From JALCLA01 sp965653565 (lineage in GTDB: Bacteria; Pseudomonadota; Gammaproteobacteria; Xanthomonadales; Xanthomonadaceae), in the NCBI GenBank assembly GCA_965653565.1, contig CBFHAI010000001.1, positions 186,001 through 250,000 on the forward strand: a DNA stretch of 64,000 nucleotides, written 5' to 3'. A model generated the notes under the pieces. It was given only the letters and a program-made list of their open reading frames with translations, ran no database searches and was not told the DNA's origin. Both the position numbers and the translations under genes were made by a program. Numbering within the stretch: position 1 is the first letter of the stretch; the number at the start of each line of letters is the position of its first letter. Below, in pieces: positions 50,601-58,152 of the stretch.

Positions 50601-51666
50601 GAAGCCCGACGCGCAGTTGTCCGACCGCGATCTGTACGGCTTCATCCTCGAAACCGGTTTCTCGACCGCGCAGACGGTGTCGAAGATCGCCGGCCGCGGC
50701 GTCGGCATGGACGTGGTGCACAGCGAAATCCGCCAGCTCGGCGGCTCGCTCTACATCGAGTCCGAGCGCGGCAAGGGTTCCGAATTCGTGGTGCGCCTGC
50801 CGTTCACGCTGGCGGTGACGCAGGCCGTTTTCGTCAAGCACGGCGACACCCTGTTCTCGGTGCCGATTTCGTCGGTGCAGGGCGTGGCGCGCATCTCGCG
50901 CGACGATCTCGAAAAGCAACTGGCGAGCGGCGAGCCGAGCTTCCGCTACGCCGGCGAGGACTACGCCATCTACGACCTCGGCCTGCTGCTCGGCCAGAGC
51001 CACGTGCGCGCCGAAGACTCGCTGCAGGTGCCGCTGCTGCTGGCCCGCTCGGGCGATCAGCGCGCCGCGATCTGCGTCGACCAGGTGATCGGCTCGCGCG
51101 AAATCGTGGTCAAGCCGGTCGGCCCGCAGGTGTCCTCGATTCCGGGCATCTTCGGCGCCACCATCATGGGCGACGGCCGCGTCATCGTGATTCTCGACGT
51201 CGCGCCGCTGGTGCGCCGCTCGGCCGCGCTGCGCAAGTCGGGCGACGCGCCCGTCATCGCCGCGCCGGTCGAACAGCGCCGCATCCCGCTGGTCATGGTG
51301 GTGGACGATTCGATCACGATGCGCAAGGTCACCGGCCGCGTGCTCGAACGCCACAACTACGAAGTCATCACCGCGAAAGACGGTGTCGATGCGATCGAGA
51401 AACTGCAGGAGCGCATCCCCGACGTGATGCTGCTCGACATCGAAATGCCGCGCATGGACGGTTACGAACTCGCCACCCACATGCGCAATGACACGCGGCT
51501 GCGCGGAATTCCGATCATCATGATCACCTCGCGTACCGGCGAGAAGCATCGCCAGCGTGCGTTCGAAATCGGTGTCGATCGCTACCTCGGCAAGCCCTAC
51601 CAGGAAAACGATCTGATGCGGAATGTGCAGGAAATTCTGAAGGTGGGCCGTGGCCTCGCCGGCTAA
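44671..51666 (+). CDS. chpA: ChpA hybrid chemosensory histidine kinase
   Basis: A 2331-residue CheA-like kinase. Residues 1-550 form a FimL-like helical region. Histidine-phosphotransfer (Hpt) domains follow with H698 (H-T-L-K-G-S-G), H887 (H-T-M-N-G-A-F, usual lysine replaced by N) and H1588 (H-T-L-K-G-G-A). Between the second and third lies a long D/E/A/P-rich linker ending in an alanine/glutamate coiled coil at about 1375-1460. Then come the dimerisation helix pair, the ATPase domain (N box at about 1913, H-M-L-R-N-A-L-A-H-G-L), a CheW domain, and a receiver with D2256 (L-L-D-I-E-M-P-R-M-D-G). P. aeruginosa ChpA is similar in length but has more transfer domains. The ribosome site lies inside the upstream palindrome. 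Confidence 0.96.
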   Translation: MRLQDDIDFTTLTWVKAELDETLKQARHALEAYVEDPTDASQMRFCATYLHQVQGTLRMVELYGAAMVTEEMEHLASALLENDVKERDEAYAVLMRGIVQLPDYLERLQTGHKDIPIVLLPLLNDLRAARGEKGLSEIVLFTPDLTRPLPLSAKGPLQSLPELELRHIAEQLRGQFQLALLNWFRNIDADTNVAKIAQVCDKLVALVSQEEARRLFWVAAGVMDALRAKAFEPSPQLKQTIGKVEREVKRLADAGENSFRVEPPRELTRNLLYFVAHAPTEHGRIGELRQVFRLDTLLPTEAEIAHARGSMSGHNRALLDTVSVAIKEDLLRVKDALDMHLRTSNAQPAELSAQVDVLDRVSDTLGMLGLGVARRVVQEQRTAVHQVATGTRPSDEATLLDIAGALLYVEASLDDQVQHLGGGAAEVESGVRALPQAEGRKVLEALVKEAQANFAQAKQCFVAFVESSWDHAQLQDVPRLLDEVSGAMRILELKEPPEYLLAIRRFTENELLGRRRVPNGQQMDTLADALASLEYYLDAVREHRAGRERILEVTRNSLEALGYWPIPAEEAARPAAPAPIEKRAEPVPEAAPVAEIPTPLPVAEIEPIVPVVSQPVATPLPVAPVAKLPEAPSAPTPQVGEAISGGFEAASDEIDEEIREVFIEEVQEEISNLADLLPLWRANPHNLDNLKPIRRVFHTLKGSGRLVGALTLGEFSWKVENMLNRVLDNTIQPGNAVQSLVEHALHTLPQLLAALRGEGGVHADIEGVKAIADRLAAGEDVYYEAPAAKLAEPVVETVIEARDLAPEPIEIAPEPEAVVAPEPEPEPVAPAIADEELHAPPAISIDPVLFDILKAEVAGHLETVDEYLASCAGGTRPATDPLLRAVHTMNGAFAMTDVPVITEVIGPLEGFIKRMLAQGTSPSAAGLATIADAAAAVRALMIELEQPRPRLPDLHELVARVNAERDALPEPQGPSVPLHLDIEEEHVQLSEAVSIDAPSAAAHEAAPVAADEPPRFAPEETFATFAVDGVDFDAELAAAALDTGPAAEAPRAPLAEPFATEDFSVDHSFDENQIDRVRDADFLAETPAAEAAQPSETEFEAAESSEPMEGLAVEEIPEPLVFEAIEITQAEIDRPDLATTESPPSAPAAADASDTLEFEEIIDFADLAAFHEETPPAAERGADRTAQEFEAELLALAEMQTPDDISFEFEIIEMEDQVDAAAPLAPPADTLASSAEDAAAIGSEAPTPSPYEDLAFDAVSIEYSPDTAPETEPTAPAPAAPQRSDEELALEAMIAAYAAVPEPEAEAAPPTVDADELAAAAELDDAATAEFSDFAAFETVDAEPASEPEAARADRSDELAAEAAQAEAQALLDLETAAAQARAEEAAAEAQAQAERDLEAARAEAAAREAADAEARALAAAAEAAELAELEAQIAAIDALEAEARRLREAAELAQAQPEPAAAEPAAAEFDRAESDTASFVPDEALADFASEEAQWQAETPAAAATPARSTPAPAADAAALAAFTAGLAEADADPDGPLVLADLDDELLDIFLEESGDILDHSDGLMARLRENPADRDIVVGLQRDLHTLKGGARMAGIAPIGDLGHAMESLLEIVADGRRDLSRIGVETLERAFDRLHGMVTRVGERKALAMPVTLIDRVEALARGEESLPTLETAAAVVPVVAEAASESGGAIALSKPVPAFGALSEPLADEEDISVRAPQEQIRIRADLLDRLVNYAGEVAIYRARLEQQLGLFRGNLGELDQTTTRLREQLRKLEIETEAQIIARYQREAEVGDSAFDPLELDRFSTLQQLSRALSESAADIVNLQNTLEDHTRQYETLLLQQSRVSSELQEGLMRTRMVPFDALVPRLRRIIRQTAGELGKKAQLKVEGAQGEMDRNVLDRMTAPLEHMLRNALAHGLETPEVRAAAGKPEEGTVKISVQREGSEVVITVSDDGRGLDRDAIRTKALERGLMKPDAQLSDRDLYGFILETGFSTAQTVSKIAGRGVGMDVVHSEIRQLGGSLYIESERGKGSEFVVRLPFTLAVTQAVFVKHGDTLFSVPISSVQGVARISRDDLEKQLASGEPSFRYAGEDYAIYDLGLLLGQSHVRAEDSLQVPLLLARSGDQRAAICVDQVIGSREIVVKPVGPQVSSIPGIFGATIMGDGRVIVILDVAPLVRRSAALRKSGDAPVIAAPVEQRRIPLVMVVDDSITMRKVTGRVLERHNYEVITAKDGVDAIEKLQERIPDVMLLDIEMPRMDGYELATHMRNDTRLRGIPIIMITSRTGEKHRQRAFEIGVDRYLGKPYQENDLMRNVQEILKVGRGLAG

Positions 51667-53809
51667 ATTGCACGCGCCGCTCACCGTCGCGCTGCTCGGT
51701 CGCGCCGACGGCGCGCGCGAGCAACTGCGCCGCTCGCTGGAAGACCTCGGCGCCGCGGTGGTGTTCGAGGGCGACCCGGCCGAGGCCTCGCCCGAACGCA
51801 TCCTGCAAGGCTCGCCACAGGTGGTGATCGTCAACCTCGGCTCGGGCGTCGAAGACGATATCGACCACTTGCAGGACGTGTTCGACAGCCCGGACGTCAA
51901 CGTCGTGTTCAACGAAGGCGACGTCACCAGCCAGCTCGCCGGCTGGGACCTGGCGCGCTGGGCGCGTCACCTAGCGGCCAAGGTGATGGGCCACGAGCGC
52001 ACCATCCCGCCGCCGCCGCCGGGCGCCGAACCGCTGCCGATGCGCAACTTCATGCCGGTGCCCGGCGCGCCGCCGACGCCGGTGCAGCTGGCGCAGGAAC
52101 GCGCGATCGAAGAATTCATGATCGAAGCCGAAGACCGCGTCGACGACGTGCCTTCGAACCATCTGCCGCTGGCGCGCAACGATGCGCCGCCGGTGGTGGC
52201 CGATGACGATGTCGATGTCGGTTTCAGCCTCGACCTGGACGAAGTCGAAGACGCGCTGCTGCAGGTGCATACCCCGGCGCCGGTGCAGCAGTCGGTGTCC
52301 GAGCGCGAAGAACCCGAAATCGTGGTGCTGGAAGACGACGCCGCCGAATTCGACGTCGGCCTCGATCTGTCGGCGCTCGATGCCGCGCTGCAGATCGACA
52401 ACCGGCCGCCCCCGGAAGCGAAGAAAAGCGACGCGGCCTTGCTCGACGAAGTGCTGGCCGGTTTCGATCTGGGCCCGTCGAATGCAGCCTCGTCGACCGA
52501 CGACTACATCGATCCGAGCGATCTGGACGACGCCGATTTCTCGGTCGCCGTTTCGTCGGTGTCGCTCGACAGCGACGGCAACGAAGATTTCAGCCTCGAT
52601 ATCGGCGGCGACGATCTCGACGACGACGTCGCCGCGCTCGCCGCGCAACTCGATGCGCTCGATGCGGGCACGCAGCGCGGCGAAGTGACCGACCTGACCT
52701 TCCTCGATTTCTCCGACGAGCCTGAAACTCCGGCTCCGACCTCGGCTCCGGCAGCACGGCCGGCGCAATCGCAACCGGCTCCGGTCGCCGCGAATGTGCC
52801 GGCGTCGCGCGCAGCGCCCGCCGCGGAACCGGCGGCGAAGAAATTCAGCCTCGACGATCTGGCGCTGGCCCCGCTCGACGACGGCGTCGGCGGCACCGCG
52901 GCCTTCGTCAAGTCGAAGGATTTCGACTTCAGTAAAATCGGCCTGAGCCTCGAACCGACGCAGGAAGAACTCGACGCGCAGGCCACCGCCAAGGCCAACG
53001 AACTGCCGCCGCTGCCGAAGCCCGCACGGCCACCTGCCGCGCCTGCACCGATGCAATCGGCTGCGATCGATCTCGAGCCCGAGCCCGATCCGCTGGTCGA
53101 CGCCGCGCTCGATGCCGACATGGATTTCGGGTTGCCCGACGCCGGTTCGCCGCTGTCGTCCGACGATCCGCTCGATGCGCTGTTCGCGGCGATGGATCTG
53201 TCGCCCAGTTCGAGTTCGCGCGCGCAGCCCTCGGCGCCGGTCGGCATTCCGCGCGTGATCGTGCTGGGCGCCTCGATCGGCGGGCCGGATGCGATACGCA
53301 CCTTCCTGGGCAGCATTCCGGCCGATTTTCCGGCGCTGTTCGTGCTCGTGCAGCATCTGGAAAACGGTTTCTTCGAGCGCCTCGCGCAGCAATTGCAGAA
53401 GTCCAGCAAGCTGCCCGTGCGCGTGCCCGACGGCGTGCAGCGCGCGCGTGCCGGCGAAGTGCTGGTGGTGCCGGCGAACCAGCGCGTGAGCATCGAAATG
53501 GACGGCGCGATCGGCTTCACGCCGCATCGCGATACGCCGAAATACACGCCCTGCATCGACGACGTACTGCGCGACACCGCCGACCGTTTCGGCGCCAACG
53601 CCACCGCGATCATTTTCAGCGGCATGGCCGGCGACGCGATCGAAGGCGCGGTGTATCTCACCACGCTGGGCGGCGAAGTGTGGGCGCAGGATCCGGCTTC
53701 GTGCGTGGTCAGTTCGATGGTGGATGGCGCGCGTGCACGCGGCGTCGTCGAATTCGTCGGCAGCCCGCGCGACCTGGCCGAACATTGCGTCGCCAAGTAC
53801 GGCGCCTGA
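51650..53809 (+). CDS. chpB: ChpB, CheB-type methylesterase with degenerate receiver
   Basis: A 719-residue protein starting at a GTG that overlaps chpA by 17 bases. The C-terminal methylesterase domain (about 535-719) keeps the catalytic triad: S542 in G-A-S-I-G-G-P, H569 in V-Q-H-L, D662 in G-M-A-G-D-A. The N-terminal 105 residues look like a receiver fold, but the acceptor position reads V-I-V-N-L-G-S-G, without aspartate. Residues 110-530 are a long acidic, low-complexity linker. It should demethylate PilJ, probably without phosphorylation control of the usual kind. Confidence 0.88.
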   Translation: MASPAKLHAPLTVALLGRADGAREQLRRSLEDLGAAVVFEGDPAEASPERILQGSPQVVIVNLGSGVEDDIDHLQDVFDSPDVNVVFNEGDVTSQLAGWDLARWARHLAAKVMGHERTIPPPPPGAEPLPMRNFMPVPGAPPTPVQLAQERAIEEFMIEAEDRVDDVPSNHLPLARNDAPPVVADDDVDVGFSLDLDEVEDALLQVHTPAPVQQSVSEREEPEIVVLEDDAAEFDVGLDLSALDAALQIDNRPPPEAKKSDAALLDEVLAGFDLGPSNAASSTDDYIDPSDLDDADFSVAVSSVSLDSDGNEDFSLDIGGDDLDDDVAALAAQLDALDAGTQRGEVTDLTFLDFSDEPETPAPTSAPAARPAQSQPAPVAANVPASRAAPAAEPAAKKFSLDDLALAPLDDGVGGTAAFVKSKDFDFSKIGLSLEPTQEELDAQATAKANELPPLPKPARPPAAPAPMQSAAIDLEPEPDPLVDAALDADMDFGLPDAGSPLSSDDPLDALFAAMDLSPSSSSRAQPSAPVGIPRVIVLGASIGGPDAIRTFLGSIPADFPALFVLVQHLENGFFERLAQQLQKSSKLPVRVPDGVQRARAGEVLVVPANQRVSIEMDGAIGFTPHRDTPKYTPCIDDVLRDTADRFGANATAIIFSGMAGDAIEGAVYLTTLGGEVWAQDPASCVVSSMVDGARARGVVEFVGSPRDLAEHCVAKYGA

Positions 53810-53852
53810 AGCCGCGCTCCCGAAACCTCCGCGTCCGACGACGGTACCGACG

Positions 53853-54323
53853 ATGAATCCCCAACAGACCGACATCCGCGGCGTCATGATCACCGTCACC
53901 AACGGCCGCGTGCTGTTGCCGAATGCGACGGTGTCGGAGGTGATCACCTTCGCCGAACCCGACCCGGTGCCGAACGCGCCGTCGTGGCTGCTCGGCCGCA
54001 TCCGCTGGCGCGGCTGGCGCCTGCCGCTGGTGTCGTTCGCGCGCCTGGCCGGCTACGCCGAAACCGAGGGCGAACTCGGCGCCAAGGTGGTCGTGCTCAA
54101 GGCCCTGGGCAGCAATCCGAAACTGCCGTATTTCGCGATGCTCACGCAGGGCTTCCCGCGCCTGGTGACGGTCTCCGCCGAAGGCCTGCTGGAAGCCGGC
54201 GACGGCGGCGAAGTCCCACCCGGCGTGCTGATGCCGGTCCTCCTGCGCGACGACCCGGCGGTCGTCCCGGACCTCGCCCAAATCGAAACCCGCATCGCCG
54301 AGGCGCTGGCTCAGGCGGCGTAG
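53853..54323 (+). CDS. chpC: CheW-like adaptor ChpC
   Basis: A 156-residue CheW-domain protein: M-I-T-V-T-N-G-R-V-L-L-P-N-A-T-V-S-E-V, W-L-L-G-R-I-R-W-R-G-W-R-L-P-L-V-S, then G-F-P-R-L-V-T-V. In P. aeruginosa ChpC couples additional receptors to ChpA. The ATG at 53853 sets the start; in-frame sequence upstream is out-of-frame chpB. No chpD or chpE follows. Confidence 0.88.
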   Translation: MNPQQTDIRGVMITVTNGRVLLPNATVSEVITFAEPDPVPNAPSWLLGRIRWRGWRLPLVSFARLAGYAETEGELGAKVVVLKALGSNPKLPYFAMLTQGFPRLVTVSAEGLLEAGDGGEVPPGVLMPVLLRDDPAVVPDLAQIETRIAEALAQAA

Positions 54324-54337
54324 CTTTAAGAGCATAA

Positions 54338-54617
54338 GCGGGACGCAAAGGACACAAAGGGAAGAGAAAGGACGCAAGAAGGATTTGGGTTGGTCTCCAG
54401 ACGCCGAATGTGCGGTACTTTCGTGTGGCTGTGTTGCCCGCGCGAAAGCTTTGGAGCGGGACGCGAAGGACGCAAAGGGAAGAGAAAGGACGCGAAGAAG
54501 AGCTTGAGTTGGTGATCGGTTTTCCCCCAACTTGCGCCTTCCCAACTTCCAAATTTTTCTTCTTTTTTCCTTTGCGTTCTTTCTCTGTCCTTTGCGTCCT
54601 TTGCGTCCCGCTCTCAA
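54338..54617. repeat. Family 3 repeat: two direct and one inverted copy
   Basis: The gene-free stretch 54324-54628 between convergent chpC and rsmE is filled by three copies of a purine-rich unit with the core gcgggacgcaaaggacgcaa, then agggaagagaaagg. Direct copies lie at about 54338-54380 and 54453-54502; the inverted copy is at about 54559-54617 (tttgcgtcctttgcgtcccg). Either direct copy can pair with the inverted one as a long hairpin, which could end transcription from both sides. Confidence 0.8.
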
Positions 54618-54628
54618 GCCCCCCCGGC

Positions 54629-55357
54629 CTAACCCAAATCCCCCCGCAACGCCTGCACCGCAGCGATAGCCGCCAGCCCCGCCGTTTCGGTGCGCAGAAT
54701 GCGCGGCCCCAGCCGCAGGCCGGTGAAGCCGGACGCGCGCAGCATGCCGAGGTCGCGTTCGGAGAGGCCGCCTTCGGGGCCGATCACCAGCGTCAGCGCC
54801 TGCGCGTCGGTCGGCAGGTCGCGCAGGGAGTTTTCGCCTTTCGGGTTCAGATACCAGCCCGTCGCCGGGCCGGTCACCAGCCAGTCGCGCAGGGCCACAG
54901 GCGCGACCAGGGTCGGCAAGCGCGAGCGGCCGCATTGTTCGCAGGCGGCGGCGATCACGCCGCGCCAGTGCTGCATCCGTTTTTCGCTGCGTTCGGCGTC
55001 GAGTTTCACTTCGGTGCGTTCGGTGAACACCGGCGTGATCGCGGTGACGCCCAGTTCGGTGGCTTTCTGCAGCACCCAGTCCATCTTTTCGCCGCGCGCC
55101 ACGCCCTGCACCAGCGTGATGCGCAGCGGCGATTCGACATCGACTTCGCGCCGCGCCATCAATTCGACTTCGGCGCCGCGCTTGTTGACCGATACCAGGT
55201 GCCCGTCGTAATCGGCGCCTTCGCCGTTGAACACGGTGCAGGCCTCGCCCAGGCCCAGGCGCAGCACGCGCACCAGATGCGCGGTCGCGCTTTCCGACAG
55301 GATCACCGTCGCGCCGACGGCGAGTGGTGCGTCGACATAGGTTCGTATCAGGCGCAT
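54629..55357 (-). CDS. rsmE: 16S rRNA m3U1498 methyltransferase
   Basis: A 242-residue SPOUT-fold methyltransferase. N-terminal PUA-like segment H-L-V-R-V-L-R-L-G-L-G; SAM-knot motifs V-I-G-P-E-G-G-L-S-E-R-D-L and L-R-L-G-P-R-I-L-R-T-E-T-A-G. The start overlaps the bioA stop, so the two are coupled. Full length. Confidence 0.95.
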   Translation of the reverse strand: MRLIRTYVDAPLAVGATVILSESATAHLVRVLRLGLGEACTVFNGEGADYDGHLVSVNKRGAEVELMARREVDVESPLRITLVQGVARGEKMDWVLQKATELGVTAITPVFTERTEVKLDAERSEKRMQHWRGVIAAACEQCGRSRLPTLVAPVALRDWLVTGPATGWYLNPKGENSLRDLPTDAQALTLVIGPEGGLSERDLGMLRASGFTGLRLGPRILRTETAGLAAIAAVQALRGDLG

Positions 55358-56730
55358 AGCGTCGCGATCTCGTCGATGGCACTGGCGGTCACGTCGGCGA
55401 GCAGATCGAGCTCGCTGTCGCCGACGCAGTAGGGCGGCATCCAGTACAACACATCGCCGAGCGGCCTCAACACCACGCCGCGTTCGAGCGCGTGGCGATA
55501 CGCGTGCAGGCCGGCGCGCAGCGCCGGATCGAGAGGCGCGCGCGCGGCGCGATCGCGCACCAGTTCGAACGCGACGATCATGCCGGTCTGCCGCACTTCG
55601 CCCACCAGCGGATGATCGCGCAATCGCGCTGCGCGCTGCGCCATGCCCGCGGCGATGGTTCGATTGCCTACCAGCGTGTTGTCGGACGCGAAGATCGCCA
55701 GCGCCGCCAGCGCCGCCGCGCAGGCCAGCGGATTGCCGGTGTAGCTGTGCGAATGCAGGAAGGCGCGCTCGCGCGAATCGTCGAGGAAGGCGTCGTAGAC
55801 CTCCTGCGTCGTCAGCACCGCCGACAGCGGCAGGAAGCCGCCGGTCAGCCCTTTCGAAAGACACAGGAAATCCGGCCGGATCTGCGCCTGCTCGCACGCG
55901 AACATCGTGCCTGTGCGGCCGAAACCGACCGCGATTTCATCGGCGATCAGATCGACGCGATGCGCATCGCACAGCTCGCGCGCGCGCCGCAGATAGGCCG
56001 GATGATGCATCCGCATGCCGCCCGCGCATTGCACCAGCGGTTCGAGGATCAGCGCGCTGATGCGGCCGGCGTTGGCGGAGAAAATCGCCTCCAGTTCACC
56101 GGCGCAACGCAGCGCGCAGGCTTGCGCATCTTCGCCGGGCTGCGCCAGCCACGCATCGGGCGACGGCGCGAACAGCGGCTGCATCATCAGCGGCGCGTAG
56201 GTGCGCCGATACAGCGGGATGTCGGTGACGCCCAGCGCGCCGAGGGTTTCGCCGTGATAACCGTTCGACAGCGCCACGAAGCGGTCGCGCCCCTGTTCGC
56301 CACGGTTGCGCCAGCGATGGAAACTCATCTTCAGCGCCACTTCGACCGCCGCCGAACCGTTGTCGGCGTAGAACACCTTGGCCAGCGGCTCGCGCCCGGC
56401 CTGGCGCGGCGCCAGCATCAGCAATTGCTCGGCGAGCCGGATCGCGGGCTCGTGGCCGAAGCCGGCCAGCATCACCTGTTCGAGTTCGCCGGCCTGTGCG
56501 GCGATCGCCGCGCCGATGCGCGGCTCGGCGTGGCCGAACAGGTTGGTCCACCAGCTGCTCACCGCATCGAGATAACGGCGGCCATCGTAGCCTTCGAGCC
56601 AGGCACCGCGGCCGCGCCGGATCGGCACCAGCGGTAACGTTTCGGGGTGTTCGCGCATCTGGGTGCAGGGGTGCCACAGCACGTCGAGATCGCGCGCGCG
56701 CCAATCGGCCTGGCTGGTCGTGCTGGTCAT
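55348..56730 (-). CDS. bioA: Adenosylmethionine-8-amino-7-oxononanoate aminotransferase
   Basis: A 460-residue PLP aminotransferase of biotin synthesis, using SAM as amino donor. N-terminal W-H-P-C-T-Q-M-R-E-H; D-A-V-S-S-W-W-T-N-L-F-G-H; the metal-free aspartate segment L-I-A-D-E-I-A-V-G-F-G-R-T-G; and the PLP lysine in C-L-S-K-G-L-T-G-G-F. Divergent from gspG. Other bio genes are not in the window. Confidence 0.96.
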   Translation of the reverse strand: MTSTTSQADWRARDLDVLWHPCTQMREHPETLPLVPIRRGRGAWLEGYDGRRYLDAVSSWWTNLFGHAEPRIGAAIAAQAGELEQVMLAGFGHEPAIRLAEQLLMLAPRQAGREPLAKVFYADNGSAAVEVALKMSFHRWRNRGEQGRDRFVALSNGYHGETLGALGVTDIPLYRRTYAPLMMQPLFAPSPDAWLAQPGEDAQACALRCAGELEAIFSANAGRISALILEPLVQCAGGMRMHHPAYLRRARELCDAHRVDLIADEIAVGFGRTGTMFACEQAQIRPDFLCLSKGLTGGFLPLSAVLTTQEVYDAFLDDSRERAFLHSHSYTGNPLACAAALAALAIFASDNTLVGNRTIAAGMAQRAARLRDHPLVGEVRQTGMIVAFELVRDRAARAPLDPALRAGLHAYRHALERGVVLRPLGDVLYWMPPYCVGDSELDLLADVTASAIDEIATLCA

Positions 56731-56784
56731 GGGAAAACGCGGGCTTTGTTAAGATCGCGGCCAGTCGCCGCAAGGAAGAAGACC

Positions 56785-57237
56785 ATGATCCCGAGTGATC
56801 GTCCCGCTGTCCATGCCGTGCGCCATGCGCGCGGTTTCACCTTGATCGAAGTGCTGGTGGTGGTCGTGATCCTCGGCATCCTGGCCGCGGTCGTGGTGCC
56901 GAAATTCTTCGACAAACCCGGCCAGGCCCGCCAGGCGCGCGCCAAGGCCGACGTGCAGTCGCTGGTGACGGCGCTCAATCTGTACCGGCTCGACAACTTC
57001 GTCTATCCGAGCACCGAGCAGGGGCTGCAGGCGCTGACCGCGAAACCATCGGGCGCGCCCGAAGCGCGCAACTGGAAATCCGGCGGCTATCTCGATCGCA
57101 TGCAGAAAGATCCGTGGGGCCGCGATTACCTCTACCTGAGCCCGGGCCAGCGCGGCGAGATCGACGTCTACACGCTCGGCCTCGACGGCCAGCCCGGCGG
57201 CGAGGGCGAGAACGCGGACATCGGCAACTGGGAGTGA
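56785..57237 (+). CDS. gspG: Type II secretion major pseudopilin GspG
   Basis: A 150-residue major pseudopilin. Prepilin peptidase site R-G-F-T-L-I-E-V-L-V-V-V-V-I-L-G with glutamate at +5. The C-terminal domain shows P-S-T-E-Q-G-L-Q-A-L, D-P-W-G-R-D-Y-L-Y and the calcium-site tail around D-I-G-N-W. A caaggaaga ribosome site precedes the start. First gene of the gspG-N run; gspE and gspF, which usually precede it, are absent. Confidence 0.97.
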   Translation: MIPSDRPAVHAVRHARGFTLIEVLVVVVILGILAAVVVPKFFDKPGQARQARAKADVQSLVTALNLYRLDNFVYPSTEQGLQALTAKPSGAPEARNWKSGGYLDRMQKDPWGRDYLYLSPGQRGEIDVYTLGLDGQPGGEGENADIGNWE

Positions 57238-57773
57238 GGCAACCGGCGCCGCCTCGCCTCGCTCGCGCGCCGCATGCGCGCGGCTTCACGCTGATCGAAA
57301 TCCTGGTGGTGGTGACGATCGCCGCCGTGCTGGTCGCCGCGCTGGTGCTGGCGGCCGGCGGCAGCGGCGGACGCGAACTGGAGAACGCCGCGCAACGCGC
57401 CCGCGCCCTGGTCGAACTGGCCTGCGAGCGGGCCGTGCTCGGTGGCCGCGACATCGGTTTCGCACCGGTGACCGAAGGCCTGCGCTTCGGTTATTTCGAA
57501 CTCGACGGCTGGCATGAAGTGGACGATCGCAGCGACGACGAACTGCGTCCGCGCGCGCTCGGCGAGGGCATCGAAATGCTCGCCACGCGCGACGGCGAAC
57601 CGTTGCGGCTCGACCACGGCGCGCCCACCGAACCGCCGTTCGCCTGTCTTTCCTCCGGCGAGCTGACGCCGTTCACGCTCGATTTCTCGCGGCCCGGCGT
57701 GCCGGACATCTGGCGCCTCGAAGGTCGTCTCGATGGCAGCCTCACCCTCGTCGCGAACCCCGATGCGCGCTGA
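57234..57773 (+). CDS. gspH: Type II secretion minor pseudopilin GspH
   Basis: A 179-residue pseudopilin starting at a GTG that overlaps the gspG stop. Prepilin site A-R-G-F-T-L-I-E-I-L-V-V-V-T-I-A with glutamate at +5, then a globular domain with F-G-Y-F-E-L-D-G-W. Position and length support GspH. Confidence 0.88.
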   Translation: MRQPAPPRLARAPHARGFTLIEILVVVTIAAVLVAALVLAAGGSGGRELENAAQRARALVELACERAVLGGRDIGFAPVTEGLRFGYFELDGWHEVDDRSDDELRPRALGEGIEMLATRDGEPLRLDHGAPTEPPFACLSSGELTPFTLDFSRPGVPDIWRLEGRLDGSLTLVANPDAR

Positions 57774-58152
57774 CGCCGTCCCGCGTAACCACGCTGGTTT
57801 CACGCTGCTCGAAGTGCTGATCGCGCTGCTGTTGATGGCGCTGGCGCTGACCGGGCTGATGCGGCTGGCGACGCTAGAAGCGCGCGCCGCCGCGCATCTG
57901 CGCGATGCCACGTTCGCGCAATGGGTGGCCGCGAATGCACTGGCCGACACCCGGTTGCGCGATCCGTTCCCGGCGGTCGGCCGGCGCAGCGGCGAAAGTG
58001 CGATGGCGCAGCGCCAGTGGCGCTGGCGGATCGATGTGTCGCAGACCGAGCAACTGACGATACGCCGGCTGGATGTGACCGTGTTCGCGCCCGAATCGGC
58101 CGAGGAAGAATCGAGTGCGGCCGTGCTCACCGGGTTTGCGGTGCAGCCATGA
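57763..58152 (+). CDS. gspI: Type II secretion minor pseudopilin GspI
   Basis: A 129-residue pseudopilin with H-A-G-F-T-L-L-E-V-L-I-A-L-L and W-V-A-A-N-A-L-A-D-T-R-L, typical of GspI. The ATG at 57763 is chosen (11-base overlap with gspH); an ATG at 57733 is possible. It forms the tip complex with GspJ and GspK. Confidence 0.9.
   Translation: MRADAVPRNHAGFTLLEVLIALLLMALALTGLMRLATLEARAAAHLRDATFAQWVAANALADTRLRDPFPAVGRRSGESAMAQRQWRWRIDVSQTEQLTIRRLDVTVFAPESAEEESSAAVLTGFAVQP

Noticed and set aside
46933..51927. A 1664-codon open frame antisense to chpA
   Set aside because: High GC with strong third-position bias keeps antisense frames open; the product is low-complexity R/G/F-rich sequence with no recognisable domain, and the sense strand encodes ChpA.
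53853..54323. Longer ChpC starting at 53724
   Set aside because: The added N-terminal residues come from out-of-frame chpB sequence and have no CheW similarity.
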